A stretch of 64,000 nt of DNA from Bacteroidales bacterium UBA5382 (GCA_002409745.1 DHOU01000037.1:112460-176459); one strand, 5' to 3'. Numbered from the stretch's first letter, positions 8,753 through 17,713 are shown. Notes: generated by a model not told the origin, from the letters alone. Numbers and translations are program-made.

Positions 8753-9561
8753 TATCTAAAGCTTTCTACGGCATTTTTCACCGATCCGTGCAACAGGAGA
8801 AGATTCTTCGCCTGATCATAAGGCAGTCCCAGTTCTTCGACAATCATCCGGGTGCCGCGGTCTACCAGTTTTTGATTGGTCAGTTGCATGTTGACCATGC
8901 GGTTTCCTTTTACACGTCCCAGCTTAATCATCACGGCGGTCGAAATCATATTTAACACGAGTTTTTGTGCGGTTCCCGATTTCATCCGGGTACTTCCGGT
9001 GACGTATTCCGGCCCCACGATAGGCTCGATTTTAATTTCGGCTTCATCCGCAACCGGCGAGTCGGGATTACAACTGATGGCGGCCGTCAGCAAGCCTTTT
9101 TCTCGGGCATGCCGGAGTGCGCCGATGACATAGGGAGTCGTTCCGGACGCGGCGATGCCCACCACCGTGTCGTTTTCGCCGATATGATAAGCCGACAGTT
9201 CTTGCCATGCCTTGTCCTGATCGTCTTCTGCGGCTTCTACGGGATTGCGAAGGGCCGTATCTCCGCCGGCAATCAAACCGATAACATAGGTGTTGGGCAT
9301 GCCGTAGGTGGGAGGAATTTCCGAAGCGTCGAGTACGCCGAGGCGTCCGCTGGTTCCCGCTCCGAGATAAAAGAGGCGTCCGCCGCGTTTCATGCGCTCG
9401 ACAATACCCGTCACGAGTTTTTCTATCTCAGGAATGGTCTTTTGCACGGCGAGTGCGACTTTCTGATCTTCCTGATTGATTTCCGTCAGGATTTCGAGAA
9501 CGGGTTTCTTTTCCAGATTATCGTATAAAGAGGATTGTTCCGTTATTTTTATAAATGTCAT
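8752..9561 (-). CDS. murQ: N-acetylmuramic acid 6-phosphate etherase
   Basis: Cleaves the lactyl ether of MurNAc-6-phosphate to give GlcNAc-6-phosphate and D-lactate, the key step of cytoplasmic muropeptide recycling. 269 residues with one SIS domain: LFYLGAGTSGRLGVLDASE, then GIAASGTTPYVIGAL, then GSTRMKSGTAQKLVLNM. Glu81 in DASE corresponds to the catalytic glutamate of the Escherichia coli enzyme, and the acidic EDD at 112-114 fits the second catalytic acid. Its ATG overlaps the stop of the upstream kinase gene (ATGA), so the two are translationally coupled. It is slightly shorter than the E. coli enzyme at the C-terminus. Confidence 0.97.
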   Translation of the reverse strand: MTFIKITEQSSLYDNLEKKPVLEILTEINQEDQKVALAVQKTIPEIEKLVTGIVERMKRGGRLFYLGAGTSGRLGVLDASEIPPTYGMPNTYVIGLIAGGDTALRNPVEAAEDDQDKAWQELSAYHIGENDTVVGIAASGTTPYVIGALRHAREKGLLTAAISCNPDSPVADEAEIKIEPIVGPEYVTGSTRMKSGTAQKLVLNMISTAVMIKLGRVKGNRMVNMQLTNQKLVDRGTRMIVEELGLPYDQAKNLLLLHGSVKNAVESFR

Positions 9562-10415
9562 TTTTTTGCGATTAATGAATGGTGATAATAGTGAATCAAT
9601 CCCTCCATGGGGGATTGCAGGATGCTGCCTGTTTCGATGTTCATGCTTTTAGCCGTGGAGTGCAGGATGTCTTGAAAATAATACGCGATCGAGCCGACAA
9701 AATGGACTTTATTGTTTTTGTAATCATACTGCATGACGTTTCTTTCGAAGAAATCGGAAAACGACGTATGGACGATCCGGCTTATAGTCGGATCTTCGAT
9801 ATGCTTCAACAGGAAGGGAGCGAGCCTGGCCAGAAAGCGGCTGGGAAAAGGTTGCCGGTATACGCTGTCGATAATCGTTGCGGGGGTAAGCGCATATTCC
9901 GCCAGGAGTTCCTCCTTCAATCCGTCGGTTAATTGATTCTTTAGCGCGTCGCTGACCAAATGTTTTCCCATTACCGCACCGCTGCCTTCGTCGCCGAGGA
10001 TAAATCCTAACGGCGATACTTGCGCAATCACCTCTTTTCCGTTCCATTGGCAAGAGTTGCTGCCGGTTCCTAAAATGCAGGCGATTCCGGAAGTATGTCC
10101 GCACAAGGCGTGTGCCGCGGCTATCAGGTCGCTGTACACTTGAACATCTTCTATGGGAAACGATGCTTGAATGGCTCTTTTTACCCCCTCTATTTTTTCC
10201 GGGATGCAACCCGATCCGTAGAAACAGATCGCTTCGATTTCTTCATTCCGCAAGGAAGGATACACTTGTTCCCTAATTTCCTGTGCGATCTCTTCTTCCG
10301 ATTGATATACGGGGCTAATGCCGTTTTTCGGAAATCGGCGGATGATTTGTCCGTCTTGTACGAAGCACCAGTCCGTTTTGGTTGCGCCGCTATCGGCGAT
10401 TACGATTGATTTCAT
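9558..10415 (-). CDS. murK: BadF/BadG-type amino-sugar kinase (MurNAc or GlcNAc kinase)
   Basis: ATPase of the ASKHA fold that phosphorylates N-acetylmuramic acid and/or GlcNAc. The start at 10415 gives 285 residues beginning MKSIVIADSGATKTDWCF, the phosphate-1 motif; an earlier ATG at 10436 adds only seven odd residues. Further signs are the acidic sugar-binding region SDLIAAAHALCG, the phosphate-2 loop CILGTGSNSC and GFILGDEGSGAVMGK. Coupling by ATGA overlap to murQ makes MurNAc the likely substrate, since the product would be the MurQ substrate. The name murK follows the T. forsythia arrangement from memory; a plain GlcNAc kinase remains possible. Confidence 0.85.
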   Translation of the reverse strand: MKSIVIADSGATKTDWCFVQDGQIIRRFPKNGISPVYQSEEEIAQEIREQVYPSLRNEEIEAICFYGSGCIPEKIEGVKRAIQASFPIEDVQVYSDLIAAAHALCGHTSGIACILGTGSNSCQWNGKEVIAQVSPLGFILGDEGSGAVMGKHLVSDALKNQLTDGLKEELLAEYALTPATIIDSVYRQPFPSRFLARLAPFLLKHIEDPTISRIVHTSFSDFFERNVMQYDYKNNKVHFVGSIAYYFQDILHSTAKSMNIETGSILQSPMEGLIHYYHHSLIAKK

Positions 10416-10487
10416 TGTTTGAATGTCTAATGTCAAATGTCTAATGTCATTCCGTACCCGATGTGGAATTCCCTCGTATTTTAGGGG

Positions 10488-10504
10488 TGTGGGTCAAGCC
10501 CACA
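10488..10504. other. Small hairpin upstream of the kinase gene
   Basis: Arms TGTGGG and CCCACA around TCAAG, in the otherwise empty 190-nt gap between the kinase and the DUF5009 gene. No T-run follows on either strand. The gap also holds a short GCTAATTT-type repeat near 10561-10590. No promoter recognised. Confidence 0.35.
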
Positions 10505-10605
10505 ATGAGCGACGCTTTAACCCGGATATCTGTCTTTAGTCTTTAGACCTTTGACCTGTTACTAATTTGCTAATCCGCTAATTTGCTAATCTACTATGTT
10601 GTCTT

Positions 10606-11778
10606 CTAAATCTTAATGTAAATATCTTTCTTATACAATCCATATCCGAATGCCCAGCATACCGATATAAACAATAACGCGTAGAGCAATGAGCCGAAAT
10701 AGTCGCCGGCCCATGGGCGCAGCAATGCTTCGTAAAAGTAGGTTTTAACGGCTATTGTTTCACCGGCATAAGGAATGCGGATAGTCCCCAGCAATGTGGC
10801 CAATACTCCTGCCAGCACATAGATGAACAGCGGGTTCACACCGAATGCATGGAAGAAGCGGCTCCATTTTTCTTTCTTGTTGATATCGATGATCCAGATC
10901 AGCAATCCGAGTAATTGGGCGGCGAACCCGGTAGTCGTCAGCACGAACGTCGGGCTCCATATTTTTTTATTGATCGGGCAGCCGTATTGTAATAGCAATC
11001 CCGAGAAAGCCAGCACCGTACCCCAAATCAAGATCTTTTCCACCCGTTTGTTATTATCCTTATACTCGATAATGAGTTTACCGAACAAGAAACCGATCAA
11101 TACATGGGCGACGGAAGGGAGCGTACTGAGCAATCCCTCGGGGTCGAAAGCAATCCGTTGGCCGTCGGGAGTCCAGTCTTTATACATGTGATTAGACCCC
11201 CATAGGGCGTTGTCGACCCGTGCAATGATATTCTGTTCCGACAAGTCGAAGCCGTTTCCGAAGAGCAGCAGCAGGAAATAACCCGCCAGCAATGTGGCAA
11301 TGACCCACACCATATGCTTGTGAGGAATGAATACGGCGGCGAGAGCGGCCAATCCGTACGATAAGGCCAATCGTTGCATGACGCCGAGGATGCGCAGTGT
11401 GTCGAAATGGGTGGCGGCGGCCGCAAAGTTTTCCCCCGAAGCCAGTCCGCGGCATAATTGCCCGAACCATCCCAGTGCCAGTCCGATGAAGAAGATGACG
11501 ATCGTCCGCCGGATAATCTTCCACAGGCAAGCCTTTGAAGGTTCGAAATTAAACTTCCGGAGCGACATGAACGTAGAGACTCCCATGATAAACATAAAGA
11601 ACGGGAACACCAGGTCGGTCGGTGTCAAACCGTGCCACGATGCGTGCCTCAACGGCGCGTATATCGAACTCCATGATCCCGGATTGTTTACCATGATCAT
11701 GCCTGCAATCGTAATGCCCCGCAAGATGTCGAGCGAAAGCAGGCGGCTGTTGGATTGTTTTATTGAAATTGTATTCAT
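10606..11778 (-). CDS. DUF5009/HGSNAT-like multispanning membrane protein (NagX/MurT-type)
   Basis: 390 residues with about ten membrane segments. The N-terminus SLDILRGITIAGMIMVNNPGSW and the DLVFPFFMFIMGVS segment are signatures of the COG4299 group, related to the lysosomal heparan-glucosaminide acetyltransferase. In bacteria the group is called NagX or DUF5009 and sits in amino-sugar gene clusters. In T. forsythia an unusual MurNAc inner-membrane transporter (MurT) lies next to murK and murQ, and I believe it belongs to this group, but I cannot confirm that here. Either sugar transport or transacylation at the inner membrane fits the neighbourhood (kinase, etherase, NamZ). Confidence 0.85.
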   Translation of the reverse strand: MNTISIKQSNSRLLSLDILRGITIAGMIMVNNPGSWSSIYAPLRHASWHGLTPTDLVFPFFMFIMGVSTFMSLRKFNFEPSKACLWKIIRRTIVIFFIGLALGWFGQLCRGLASGENFAAAATHFDTLRILGVMQRLALSYGLAALAAVFIPHKHMVWVIATLLAGYFLLLLFGNGFDLSEQNIIARVDNALWGSNHMYKDWTPDGQRIAFDPEGLLSTLPSVAHVLIGFLFGKLIIEYKDNNKRVEKILIWGTVLAFSGLLLQYGCPINKKIWSPTFVLTTTGFAAQLLGLLIWIIDINKKEKWSRFFHAFGVNPLFIYVLAGVLATLLGTIRIPYAGETIAVKTYFYEALLRPWAGDYFGSLLYALLFISVCWAFGYGLYKKDIYIKI

Positions 11779-11827
11779 ATTGTTATTGATAATGTACTTT
11801 GTGCGATAATGCGCTAAAGCGCGATAG

Positions 11828-12028
11828 TTATTTGTCCGAAATTAATTTTCTTCTGAATGCTTTTACGAGCCCTGTTTTACTTTTATTTGCATCTACCGAG
11901 TCAGCGGCTCTTACCCATTGTTTTTCAAGCGCATCTTTTGCAAAATGCTCCCATCGGCAAACTCTATTCCATACTTTATCTGAAAAGTCCATCGATAAAT
12001 TATACATTTCCAAATCCTCTATTGTCAT
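11828..12028 (-). pseudogene. Truncated four-helix-bundle protein (23S rRNA intervening-sequence type)
   Basis: The first 48 residues (IEDLEMYNLSMDFSDKVWN, then EKQWVRAADSVDAN) match helices 1 and 2 of the four-helix-bundle family. The conserved IxEGxGR continuation after AADSVDAN is absent. Instead the frame runs on for 18 basic residues and stops at 66, about half the usual 115-120. The flanks carry AT-rich and GCGC-containing short palindromes (TATCGCGCTTTAGCGC and similar). It is probably a decayed copy of the family represented intact at 15882. Confidence 0.7.
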
Positions 12029-12140
12029 ATCATTTATATTATCGCTGGCGTAGCGAGCCTGTCTTTTTTATCGCACCGCAGGCGTCTATCGTGCTTTATC
12101 GCATTATCGTTGCGAAGCAACAGTATCGGGGAAGCCATTA

Positions 12141-13382
12141 TCATTTATATAGATAATATTTTTTTGATAATTTCTTAAACGATTCTTCGTCTTTTGTCCA
12201 ATAGGATTGGATGTCTGAGAAGCGATGTTGTTGCGAAAACTCTTTGCGGATAAAGTCGCTCCCGCTCACCTTATCAAACATATTGAAACGGCCTTTATCG
12301 GCATGATCGAACACTTTTTTATCGGGATATAACGCAGCGGCGACATCCATTACATGAAACTGAATATCCGACAACCGGGCTTTCGAAAAATCGGTCAGAT
12401 GAACTTGAACGCCTTGCAGGTTCGAGCCTTTCCCAACGGAATAGAATGGTTTTAAATGAATGGGACGAAAGACAACACCCGGCAATTGCTTTGCGTTTAA
12501 TGCCCGGGCGAATTCTTCGGCGCCGATCCACTCTGCGGCAAACATTTCGAACGGAAGTGTATATCCTACGCCAATCGACATATATCCCAACTCCCCTAAA
12601 ATGCCGGATACCGGATAAAAATACGCCGAGTGCGCAAAGGGAATATGCGGCGAGGCCGGAACCCATTGCAATCCGGTGTCGCCGAAATTCATTTTCCGCC
12701 GCCATTTCTTCATTTTCACCACATGCAACTTGCAGGGCTGTTCCAACATTCTTTCGCCGTTGATCATCAGTGCGAGTTCACCGCAGGTGAGGCCGTAAAC
12801 ATACGGTATTTTCAGTTGGCTGACGAATGAGAAGAAGCCTTCCTCCACGAGATTGCCTTCGACTTTCAAGCCGCCCAACGGATTGGGGCGATCGAGTACG
12901 ACAAACTCTATGTCGTTTTCCGCTGCGGCTTGCATGGCCAGATACATCGTGGATATATACGTGTACGAACGGCATCCGATATCTTGAATATCATATACCA
13001 ACACGTCGATGTCCCGGAGCATCTCTTTCGAAGGTTTTCGGGTGGCGCCATAAAGTGAATGAACGGGCACGCCGGTATTCGGATCGGTAAATGTCTCGAT
13101 CTTGTCGCCTGCATGCACATCGCCGCGTACGCCGTGCTCAGGCCCGTAGAGTGCCACGAGCTGTACGTTGGGGGCTTCGTGCAGGATATCGATGGTCGAC
13201 TTCAGGTTGTTGTCCACTCCCGTAGGATTCGTAATCAATCCTACGCGCTTTCCTTTAAGGATGGAGAACTGATCGTCTTTTAATACTTCGATACCCGTTT
13301 TAATCCGTATTTTTTGCGCTTGCACACTGATTGCTTGTACCGACAGGAAAAGCAAACAAAGGAAAAAGACACTTTTCTTCAT
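12141..13382 (-). CDS. namZ: Exo-beta-N-acetylmuramidase NamZ (DUF1343, GH171)
   Basis: Removes MurNAc from the non-reducing end of peptidoglycan fragments. 413 residues with a signal peptide (SVFFLCLLFLSVQAISVQAQ), so it acts in the periplasm or outside. Family marks are VGLITNPTGVD, LYGPEHGVRGD with Glu82 the likely catalytic acid, VYDIQDIGCRSYTYISTM, VLDRPNPLGG and FDHADKGRFNMFDKVSG. Product MurNAc would feed the downstream kinase and etherase. The start ATG overlaps the stop of the YcxB-like gene at 13379, so they are coupled. Full length. Confidence 0.94.
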   Translation of the reverse strand: MKKSVFFLCLLFLSVQAISVQAQKIRIKTGIEVLKDDQFSILKGKRVGLITNPTGVDNNLKSTIDILHEAPNVQLVALYGPEHGVRGDVHAGDKIETFTDPNTGVPVHSLYGATRKPSKEMLRDIDVLVYDIQDIGCRSYTYISTMYLAMQAAAENDIEFVVLDRPNPLGGLKVEGNLVEEGFFSFVSQLKIPYVYGLTCGELALMINGERMLEQPCKLHVVKMKKWRRKMNFGDTGLQWVPASPHIPFAHSAYFYPVSGILGELGYMSIGVGYTLPFEMFAAEWIGAEEFARALNAKQLPGVVFRPIHLKPFYSVGKGSNLQGVQVHLTDFSKARLSDIQFHVMDVAAALYPDKKVFDHADKGRFNMFDKVSGSDFIRKEFSQQHRFSDIQSYWTKDEESFKKLSKKYYLYK

Positions 13383-13858
13383 ATTCTTCTTTTTGCGATT
13401 ATTGTTAAGATAGATGTTTCAAACCATTCCCGGTCTTCTTCGCTTCGAAAAGACGAAAAAGGCAGGTCGACAAATTGTCCTTGCGACAAATAAAGCAGAT
13501 ACCGGTCGTTTCGTTTCAGGTATTTTACAAAGTGAACCCAGCGGATGGGACTTGCCGTGCCGTCGTAAAAATGTCCGACCAGTTTGTCCTCGTCGATTTC
13601 ATACCACCGTTCCTGAAAGAAGATGCGGTTTGCCGAAGAGCGTACATAAAACCAATATTGAATCGTAATCAGCACCGGATAACCGAACCCGAGTGCAATG
13701 ACGATGTAGTCCCAAATAGTTTTTTCTTGCACGGTCAAACAAATGATCGCGAAGAGTAACCATAAGGCGGCCAACCACCATTTCCGTCTCCAATATAGGG
13801 ACAATAGCAGTTTAAAATAGTTCTTGCGGGTCGATTTGATCGGGAATGTTGAAATCAT
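13379..13858 (-). CDS. YcxB-like two-helix membrane protein
   Basis: 159 residues with two adjacent membrane segments (WLAALWLLFAIICLTV and IVIALGFGYPVLITIQYWFYV), then a C-terminal soluble domain containing EIDEDKLVGHFYDGTASPIRW and YLLYLSQGQFVDLPFSSF. This layout (two helices plus a small PH-like domain ending with a phenylalanine-rich strand) fits the YcxB-like family of unknown function. It lies between ampG and namZ on one transcript and overlaps namZ by 4 nt. Role unknown. Confidence 0.75.
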   Translation of the reverse strand: MISTFPIKSTRKNYFKLLLSLYWRRKWWLAALWLLFAIICLTVQEKTIWDYIVIALGFGYPVLITIQYWFYVRSSANRIFFQERWYEIDEDKLVGHFYDGTASPIRWVHFVKYLKRNDRYLLYLSQGQFVDLPFSSFRSEEDREWFETSILTIIAKRRI

Positions 13859-13888
13859 ATTATTGAATGTAATCCAAATGCCTCTGCG

Positions 13889-15778
13889 TTACTCTGTGTA
13901 ACAATTCTTTTGCTGACTTTTCTTCTTCGCTTTGCCGAAATTCCGGTCGACGTTGATAAAAGGAATGACCAGAAGAGTCGGAATAGCGCACAGCATTACA
14001 AAGATAAAGAAATGATTGTACCCTACCAATTCCTGCAACCATCCGGCGATCATTCCCGGAAGCATCATCCCCAGCGCCATAAATCCGGTGCAAATGGCAT
14101 AATGGGCGGTTTTGTGTTCACCCTCCGAAAAATAAATCAAATACATCATATAGGCGGTAAATCCGAAGCCGTAACCGAATTGCTCAACCGCAACGGCTAA
14201 ATTGATTAATACCATATTTTCGGGCATGAACCATGACAGGTACAAAAATGCAAGGTGCGGCAAGGTGATGCAGAGAGCCATAGGCCAAAGCCAATATTTC
14301 AGTCCCTTCCGGTTGATGGCGATTCCGCCGATAATTCCGCCGATTGTAAGGGATAATACGCCGACGGTTCCGTAAACGAATCCGACTTGCCCCGTAGTCA
14401 GCCCGAGACCACCGATGTCGCGCCCGTCCAATAGGAAAGGGGAGGAAAGTTTCACGAGCATGGCTTCACCCAATCGGTACAGAAGCATGAAAGCGATGGC
14501 GATACCGATATGCTTTTTGCGGAAAAAAGTCGAGAAGGTACGCCCGAATTCGGTAAGGATATCTTTGGGCGAATGTTCTTTGGGCGCGTCCGAAGCCGGT
14601 CGGGGGAGCACAAACCGGTGATAAATAAATATCAGAAGGAAGAAGCCCGCCAATATATAAAAAGTGATGCTCCACGCCATCGGCAAGTTACCCGAGGTCG
14701 ATTCGAAGGTTGCGGTTGCCGGTTTATCGAGTTTCTTATCGAGTTGAATGACCATATAAGCCGGAGTGTCCCAGTTTTGATCGTTAAAAACCAGTCGTTC
14801 TCCCCCGATGAGGGCGATGCTCCTGTCGCCCGATTTTAAACGTGTATTCAATACGACGTCCTTTCCTGCATCGGGCTTTTGGTTTAGTTTCACGGCAACG
14901 ACCGCCGCATTCCCCACCAGGCCGTCAGCCGAGGGTTGTGTGCGCTTCTCTCCGAAATGATTCCGGATGAAATTAGCGAAAGGCCTCCCCGCATGTTCAC
15001 TCCAAGGTCGGGAAACGTGTGTTGTCCACCAGGAATCTTTTTTTTCGATTTTCTTTTCTTCCACAACAAACCCGTTTGTGAGATTATGCGCTTGCGCCTG
15101 ATCCGTAATCTTTTTCAGTGAATCCGATGGAATATTGGTCGTGGAAATCTTCAGCGAAGACGCGAATGCCGTAAAGGAGGCATCGGCCGAAGGCGTGCTT
15201 TGAAAGTCTGCCTCCGACACCCATAAAGTGGATTCTACGGGTTGGTTCGTCGATTGGATATTGACTTGCAGGGGTTCCAATCCTGTCGCGGTTTCCAGAA
15301 ATCCTGCGAGGATAATCAAAAGTCCTTGTCCCGTAATCGAAGCCAAGCGATAAAAGGTGCTCCGGATACCCACGAAGAACGATTGTTGCGAATCATCCAG
15401 TGCGAGCATATAGAACCCGTCGGCGGCGATATCGTGCGTAGCGGAACTGAACGCAATCAACCAAAAGACCGCCAGAGTCGCCTGAAAATAAAACGGTGCG
15501 GGAATTAAGAAAGCGACTCCCGCCAATCCCGCTCCGATGAATAGTTGCATGATGACGATCCACCATCTTTTTGTATTTATCAGGTCGACAAAGGGACTCC
15601 AAAAGGGTTTGATCACCCATGGCAGATATAATAATCCGGTGTAAAGAGCGATGTCGGTATTGGAAATGCCGAGGCGTTTGTACATGATGACGGAAACAGT
15701 CATCACGACCACATACGGTATTCCTTCGGCGAAGTAAAGCGTGGGGATCCAGGCCCAGGGGTTGCGAGTTGATTTCAT
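13889..15778 (-). CDS. ampG: AmpG-like muropeptide permease with a periplasmic insert
   Basis: Major-facilitator protein that would import anhydro-muropeptides or related wall sugars. TM1-TM5 occupy about residues 10-160 (RNPWAWIPTLYFAEGIPYVV, SSATHDIAADGFYMLAL) and are typical of AmpG. Between TM5 and TM6 lies an extra stretch of about 200 residues (163-365), absent from the E. coli protein (about 490 residues against 629 here). With the N-terminus inside, this loop faces the periplasm. Its last 70 residues are beta-rich and resemble Calx-beta/Ig-like repeats (ERLVFNDQNWDTPAYMVIQL). The second half, from residue 366, keeps the normal TM6-TM12. First gene of the ampG-ycxB-namZ unit. Confidence 0.9.
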   Translation of the reverse strand: MKSTRNPWAWIPTLYFAEGIPYVVVMTVSVIMYKRLGISNTDIALYTGLLYLPWVIKPFWSPFVDLINTKRWWIVIMQLFIGAGLAGVAFLIPAPFYFQATLAVFWLIAFSSATHDIAADGFYMLALDDSQQSFFVGIRSTFYRLASITGQGLLIILAGFLETATGLEPLQVNIQSTNQPVESTLWVSEADFQSTPSADASFTAFASSLKISTTNIPSDSLKKITDQAQAHNLTNGFVVEEKKIEKKDSWWTTHVSRPWSEHAGRPFANFIRNHFGEKRTQPSADGLVGNAAVVAVKLNQKPDAGKDVVLNTRLKSGDRSIALIGGERLVFNDQNWDTPAYMVIQLDKKLDKPATATFESTSGNLPMAWSITFYILAGFFLLIFIYHRFVLPRPASDAPKEHSPKDILTEFGRTFSTFFRKKHIGIAIAFMLLYRLGEAMLVKLSSPFLLDGRDIGGLGLTTGQVGFVYGTVGVLSLTIGGIIGGIAINRKGLKYWLWPMALCITLPHLAFLYLSWFMPENMVLINLAVAVEQFGYGFGFTAYMMYLIYFSEGEHKTAHYAICTGFMALGMMLPGMIAGWLQELVGYNHFFIFVMLCAIPTLLVIPFINVDRNFGKAKKKSQQKNCYTE

Positions 15779-15780
15779 TT

Positions 15781-15881
15781 TAATAAATTACAAATTACAA
15801 ATTACTAAATACGAATTACAAATTACAAATTACTAATTACTAATTACGAATGACGAATGACTACGAATTACAAATGACTAA
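15781..15881. repeat. Left heptamer array beside the four-helix-bundle gene
   Basis: Units AATTACA, AATTACT, AATTACG and GAATGAC, all 7 nt, fill the gap between ampG and the gene at 15882. They are in inverted orientation to the array at 16257, so the small gene is bracketed by a long imperfect inverted repeat. Confidence 0.85.
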
Positions 15882-16238
15882 TTACAAATTGTTTTTGGTC
15901 GTTTTTTGAATAGCCGTAATGATTCGAATGATTTCTTCTATTTTATCGAGTAATGGTTGGCTTTGCTCAGTGTTTATATAATTCGTATCTCTTAAAAGGC
16001 TTAACCAATATCGCGTTTCGCGCGCTTCTTTATAAGCGATACCTAATTTTGCAAAGAAATCTTTTTTCGATAATCCCCCGATAGCCTCTTCAATATTCGC
16101 TCCGACAGATGTTCCGCTTCTTAGGATTTGCTTAGAGAGTGCGTATTCTTTTTTCTCATTACATAAATATTGATATAATCCGATAATTTGAATCGCAAAA
16201 TCATAGCTTTTCGTTTCTATTATATTTTCTTTTTCCAT
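15882..16238 (-). CDS. Four-helix-bundle protein (23S rRNA intervening-sequence family), intact
   Basis: 118 residues, the usual length, with the family pattern: SYDFAIQIIGLYQYL (helix 1), SKQILRSGTSVGANIEEAIGG (helix 2 and the conserved turn), FFAKLGIAYKEARETRYWLSLL (helix 3) and a C-terminal helix. First described from 23S rRNA intervening sequences, the family also occurs as stand-alone genes; its function is unknown. Here it is far from any rRNA and is flanked on both sides by inverted heptamer arrays. A decayed relative lies at 11828. AT-rich compared with ampG. Confidence 0.9.
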   Translation of the reverse strand: MEKENIIETKSYDFAIQIIGLYQYLCNEKKEYALSKQILRSGTSVGANIEEAIGGLSKKDFFAKLGIAYKEARETRYWLSLLRDTNYINTEQSQPLLDKIEEIIRIITAIQKTTKNNL

Positions 16239-16256
16239 AAAATCACGCTCCTTCCA

Positions 16257-16336
16257 TCATTCGTCATTCGTAATTAGTCATTAGTCATTAGTCATTAGTA
16301 ATTCGTAATTAGTAATTAGTAATTAGTAATTAGTAA
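16257..16336. repeat. Right heptamer array beside the four-helix-bundle gene
   Basis: About eleven 7-nt units (GTCATTC, TAATTAG, TCATTAG, GTAATTA) reaching to the stop codon of the SpoIID gene. Reverse complement of the units at 15781, giving inverted flanks. Confidence 0.85.
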
Positions 16337-17662
16337 TTAATATTTTACGCCTGTTTCTGCGTTCGGAAAGTAATGGTGTAGTATTGCTTTGTAGTCGTAT
16401 CCTTTTTCGGCCATCATGGCGGCTCCTATTTGGCAAAGTCCTACGCCATGTCCCCATCCGGCGCCGGTAAGGGTGAAGGTTTGGGGAATGCCCTCTTCGT
16501 TTTCATCTTCCGTGTCGACTACGAACGCCGAACTATAGAGATGCGATTTCGATAAGGTGCGGCGGATTTCCAGCTCTTTTCCGATCGTCATTACGCGTTC
16601 CGTCCCGATGATCTTCAAGCGGATGATCCGTCCCGAAGCCCCTCGTTCCAACGGAATCAAATCGAGTATCTCTCCGAAATCGATTCCGGAACGTTGCCCG
16701 ATCAGCGACGATAATTCTTCTTGTGAATAGACTATTTTCCAACGATAAAAATCGGCTGTCTCCTGATCGTAATCATTCAGTACCTGCCGCAGCACGTTGG
16801 CATCCGCTGTGTTGCAGAAAGCATCGGGAGAAGAGCGTATCCATTTCTCCGCTTCCTCTTCTACGGTAAGATCGGGAGCGGAGTATCCTTCGATGGCGTT
16901 GTCCGGTTTTGCTTGCAGATAAGGGTGGGGGACATTCTCCCACACGTTTTCGAAGGCTTCCATTATGCCTCCGCAGCATTTCGAAAAACGGGCGTCGCAA
17001 ATGTCGTCGCCGTACATCAGCACTTCTCCATGCGTTTTCTTAACGACCTCTTCTACCAATTTTGTGGATTGTTTGGTGATGCCTTGATAGCGTTGACAGT
17101 GATCGTCGGCGCAGACGTCGAAATTCTTATGGTCTTCCCGGTCGTACCATCGGACAATTTCGGTGGCGGTAATAAAAGCTGTTTGGTAGGTATCGTTTTG
17201 CCTGTCGATATGTTTGTTTTTATAGAGTTGTGCCAACAGCCAACTTCTTGAAATGACGGCATGCGCCTCTAACAACGCATGCGAACTCGTCGCGCTCATT
17301 TCGGACGAGATAACGCTTGTCAGATAATCTTCCAATGACACAATGTCGATAGCGGTAATACCGTTATCTTCTACGATAAACTTTAATCCTCCCAGGAACC
17401 GTTGGTCTTCTTTCCTTTCCCAATGAAAGTTGACGCCGATAATCACATCGTTCAATTGAAACGAATCGGTATGCAAGTGATCCGACTCGAAGGTGATCTC
17501 GTCATAGAGTTTTTCCTGAAAACATATCTTCCCGGAAGATAATTCCACCGAATAATCGCCCGGGGGAAATAGCCTGCCTTGCAGCTTATAGGCAGTAAGC
17601 AATGCAAATTTTATTTGTTGCTGTTTTTGCAGAATGCCGACTTGTATCAAAGGTTCATTCAT
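16337..17662 (-). CDS. SpoIID/LytB-domain protein, possible lytic transglycosylase
   Basis: 441 residues. The SpoIID core begins near VEDNGITAIDIVSLEDYLTSVISSEMS and continues with ALLEAHAVISRSWLLAQL; the glutamate in SSEMS matches the catalytic Glu of SpoIID, which cleaves denuded glycan strands. The C-terminus TLTGAGWGHGVGLCQIGAAMMAEKGYDYKAILHHYFP is the family's closing motif. A cysteine-rich insert (CADDHCQRYQG, SKCCGGIMEAF) is common in Bacteroidetes members. No obvious signal peptide with this start. It ends a minus-strand pair with the glycosyltransferase 51 nt upstream. Confidence 0.93.
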   Translation of the reverse strand: MNEPLIQVGILQKQQQIKFALLTAYKLQGRLFPPGDYSVELSSGKICFQEKLYDEITFESDHLHTDSFQLNDVIIGVNFHWERKEDQRFLGGLKFIVEDNGITAIDIVSLEDYLTSVISSEMSATSSHALLEAHAVISRSWLLAQLYKNKHIDRQNDTYQTAFITATEIVRWYDREDHKNFDVCADDHCQRYQGITKQSTKLVEEVVKKTHGEVLMYGDDICDARFSKCCGGIMEAFENVWENVPHPYLQAKPDNAIEGYSAPDLTVEEEAEKWIRSSPDAFCNTADANVLRQVLNDYDQETADFYRWKIVYSQEELSSLIGQRSGIDFGEILDLIPLERGASGRIIRLKIIGTERVMTIGKELEIRRTLSKSHLYSSAFVVDTEDENEEGIPQTFTLTGAGWGHGVGLCQIGAAMMAEKGYDYKAILHHYFPNAETGVKY

Positions 17663-17713
17663 TATTGATTTTTTATTTAGTGTGCATGGGGTGAATCTTT
17701 ATTATAGATGTTT

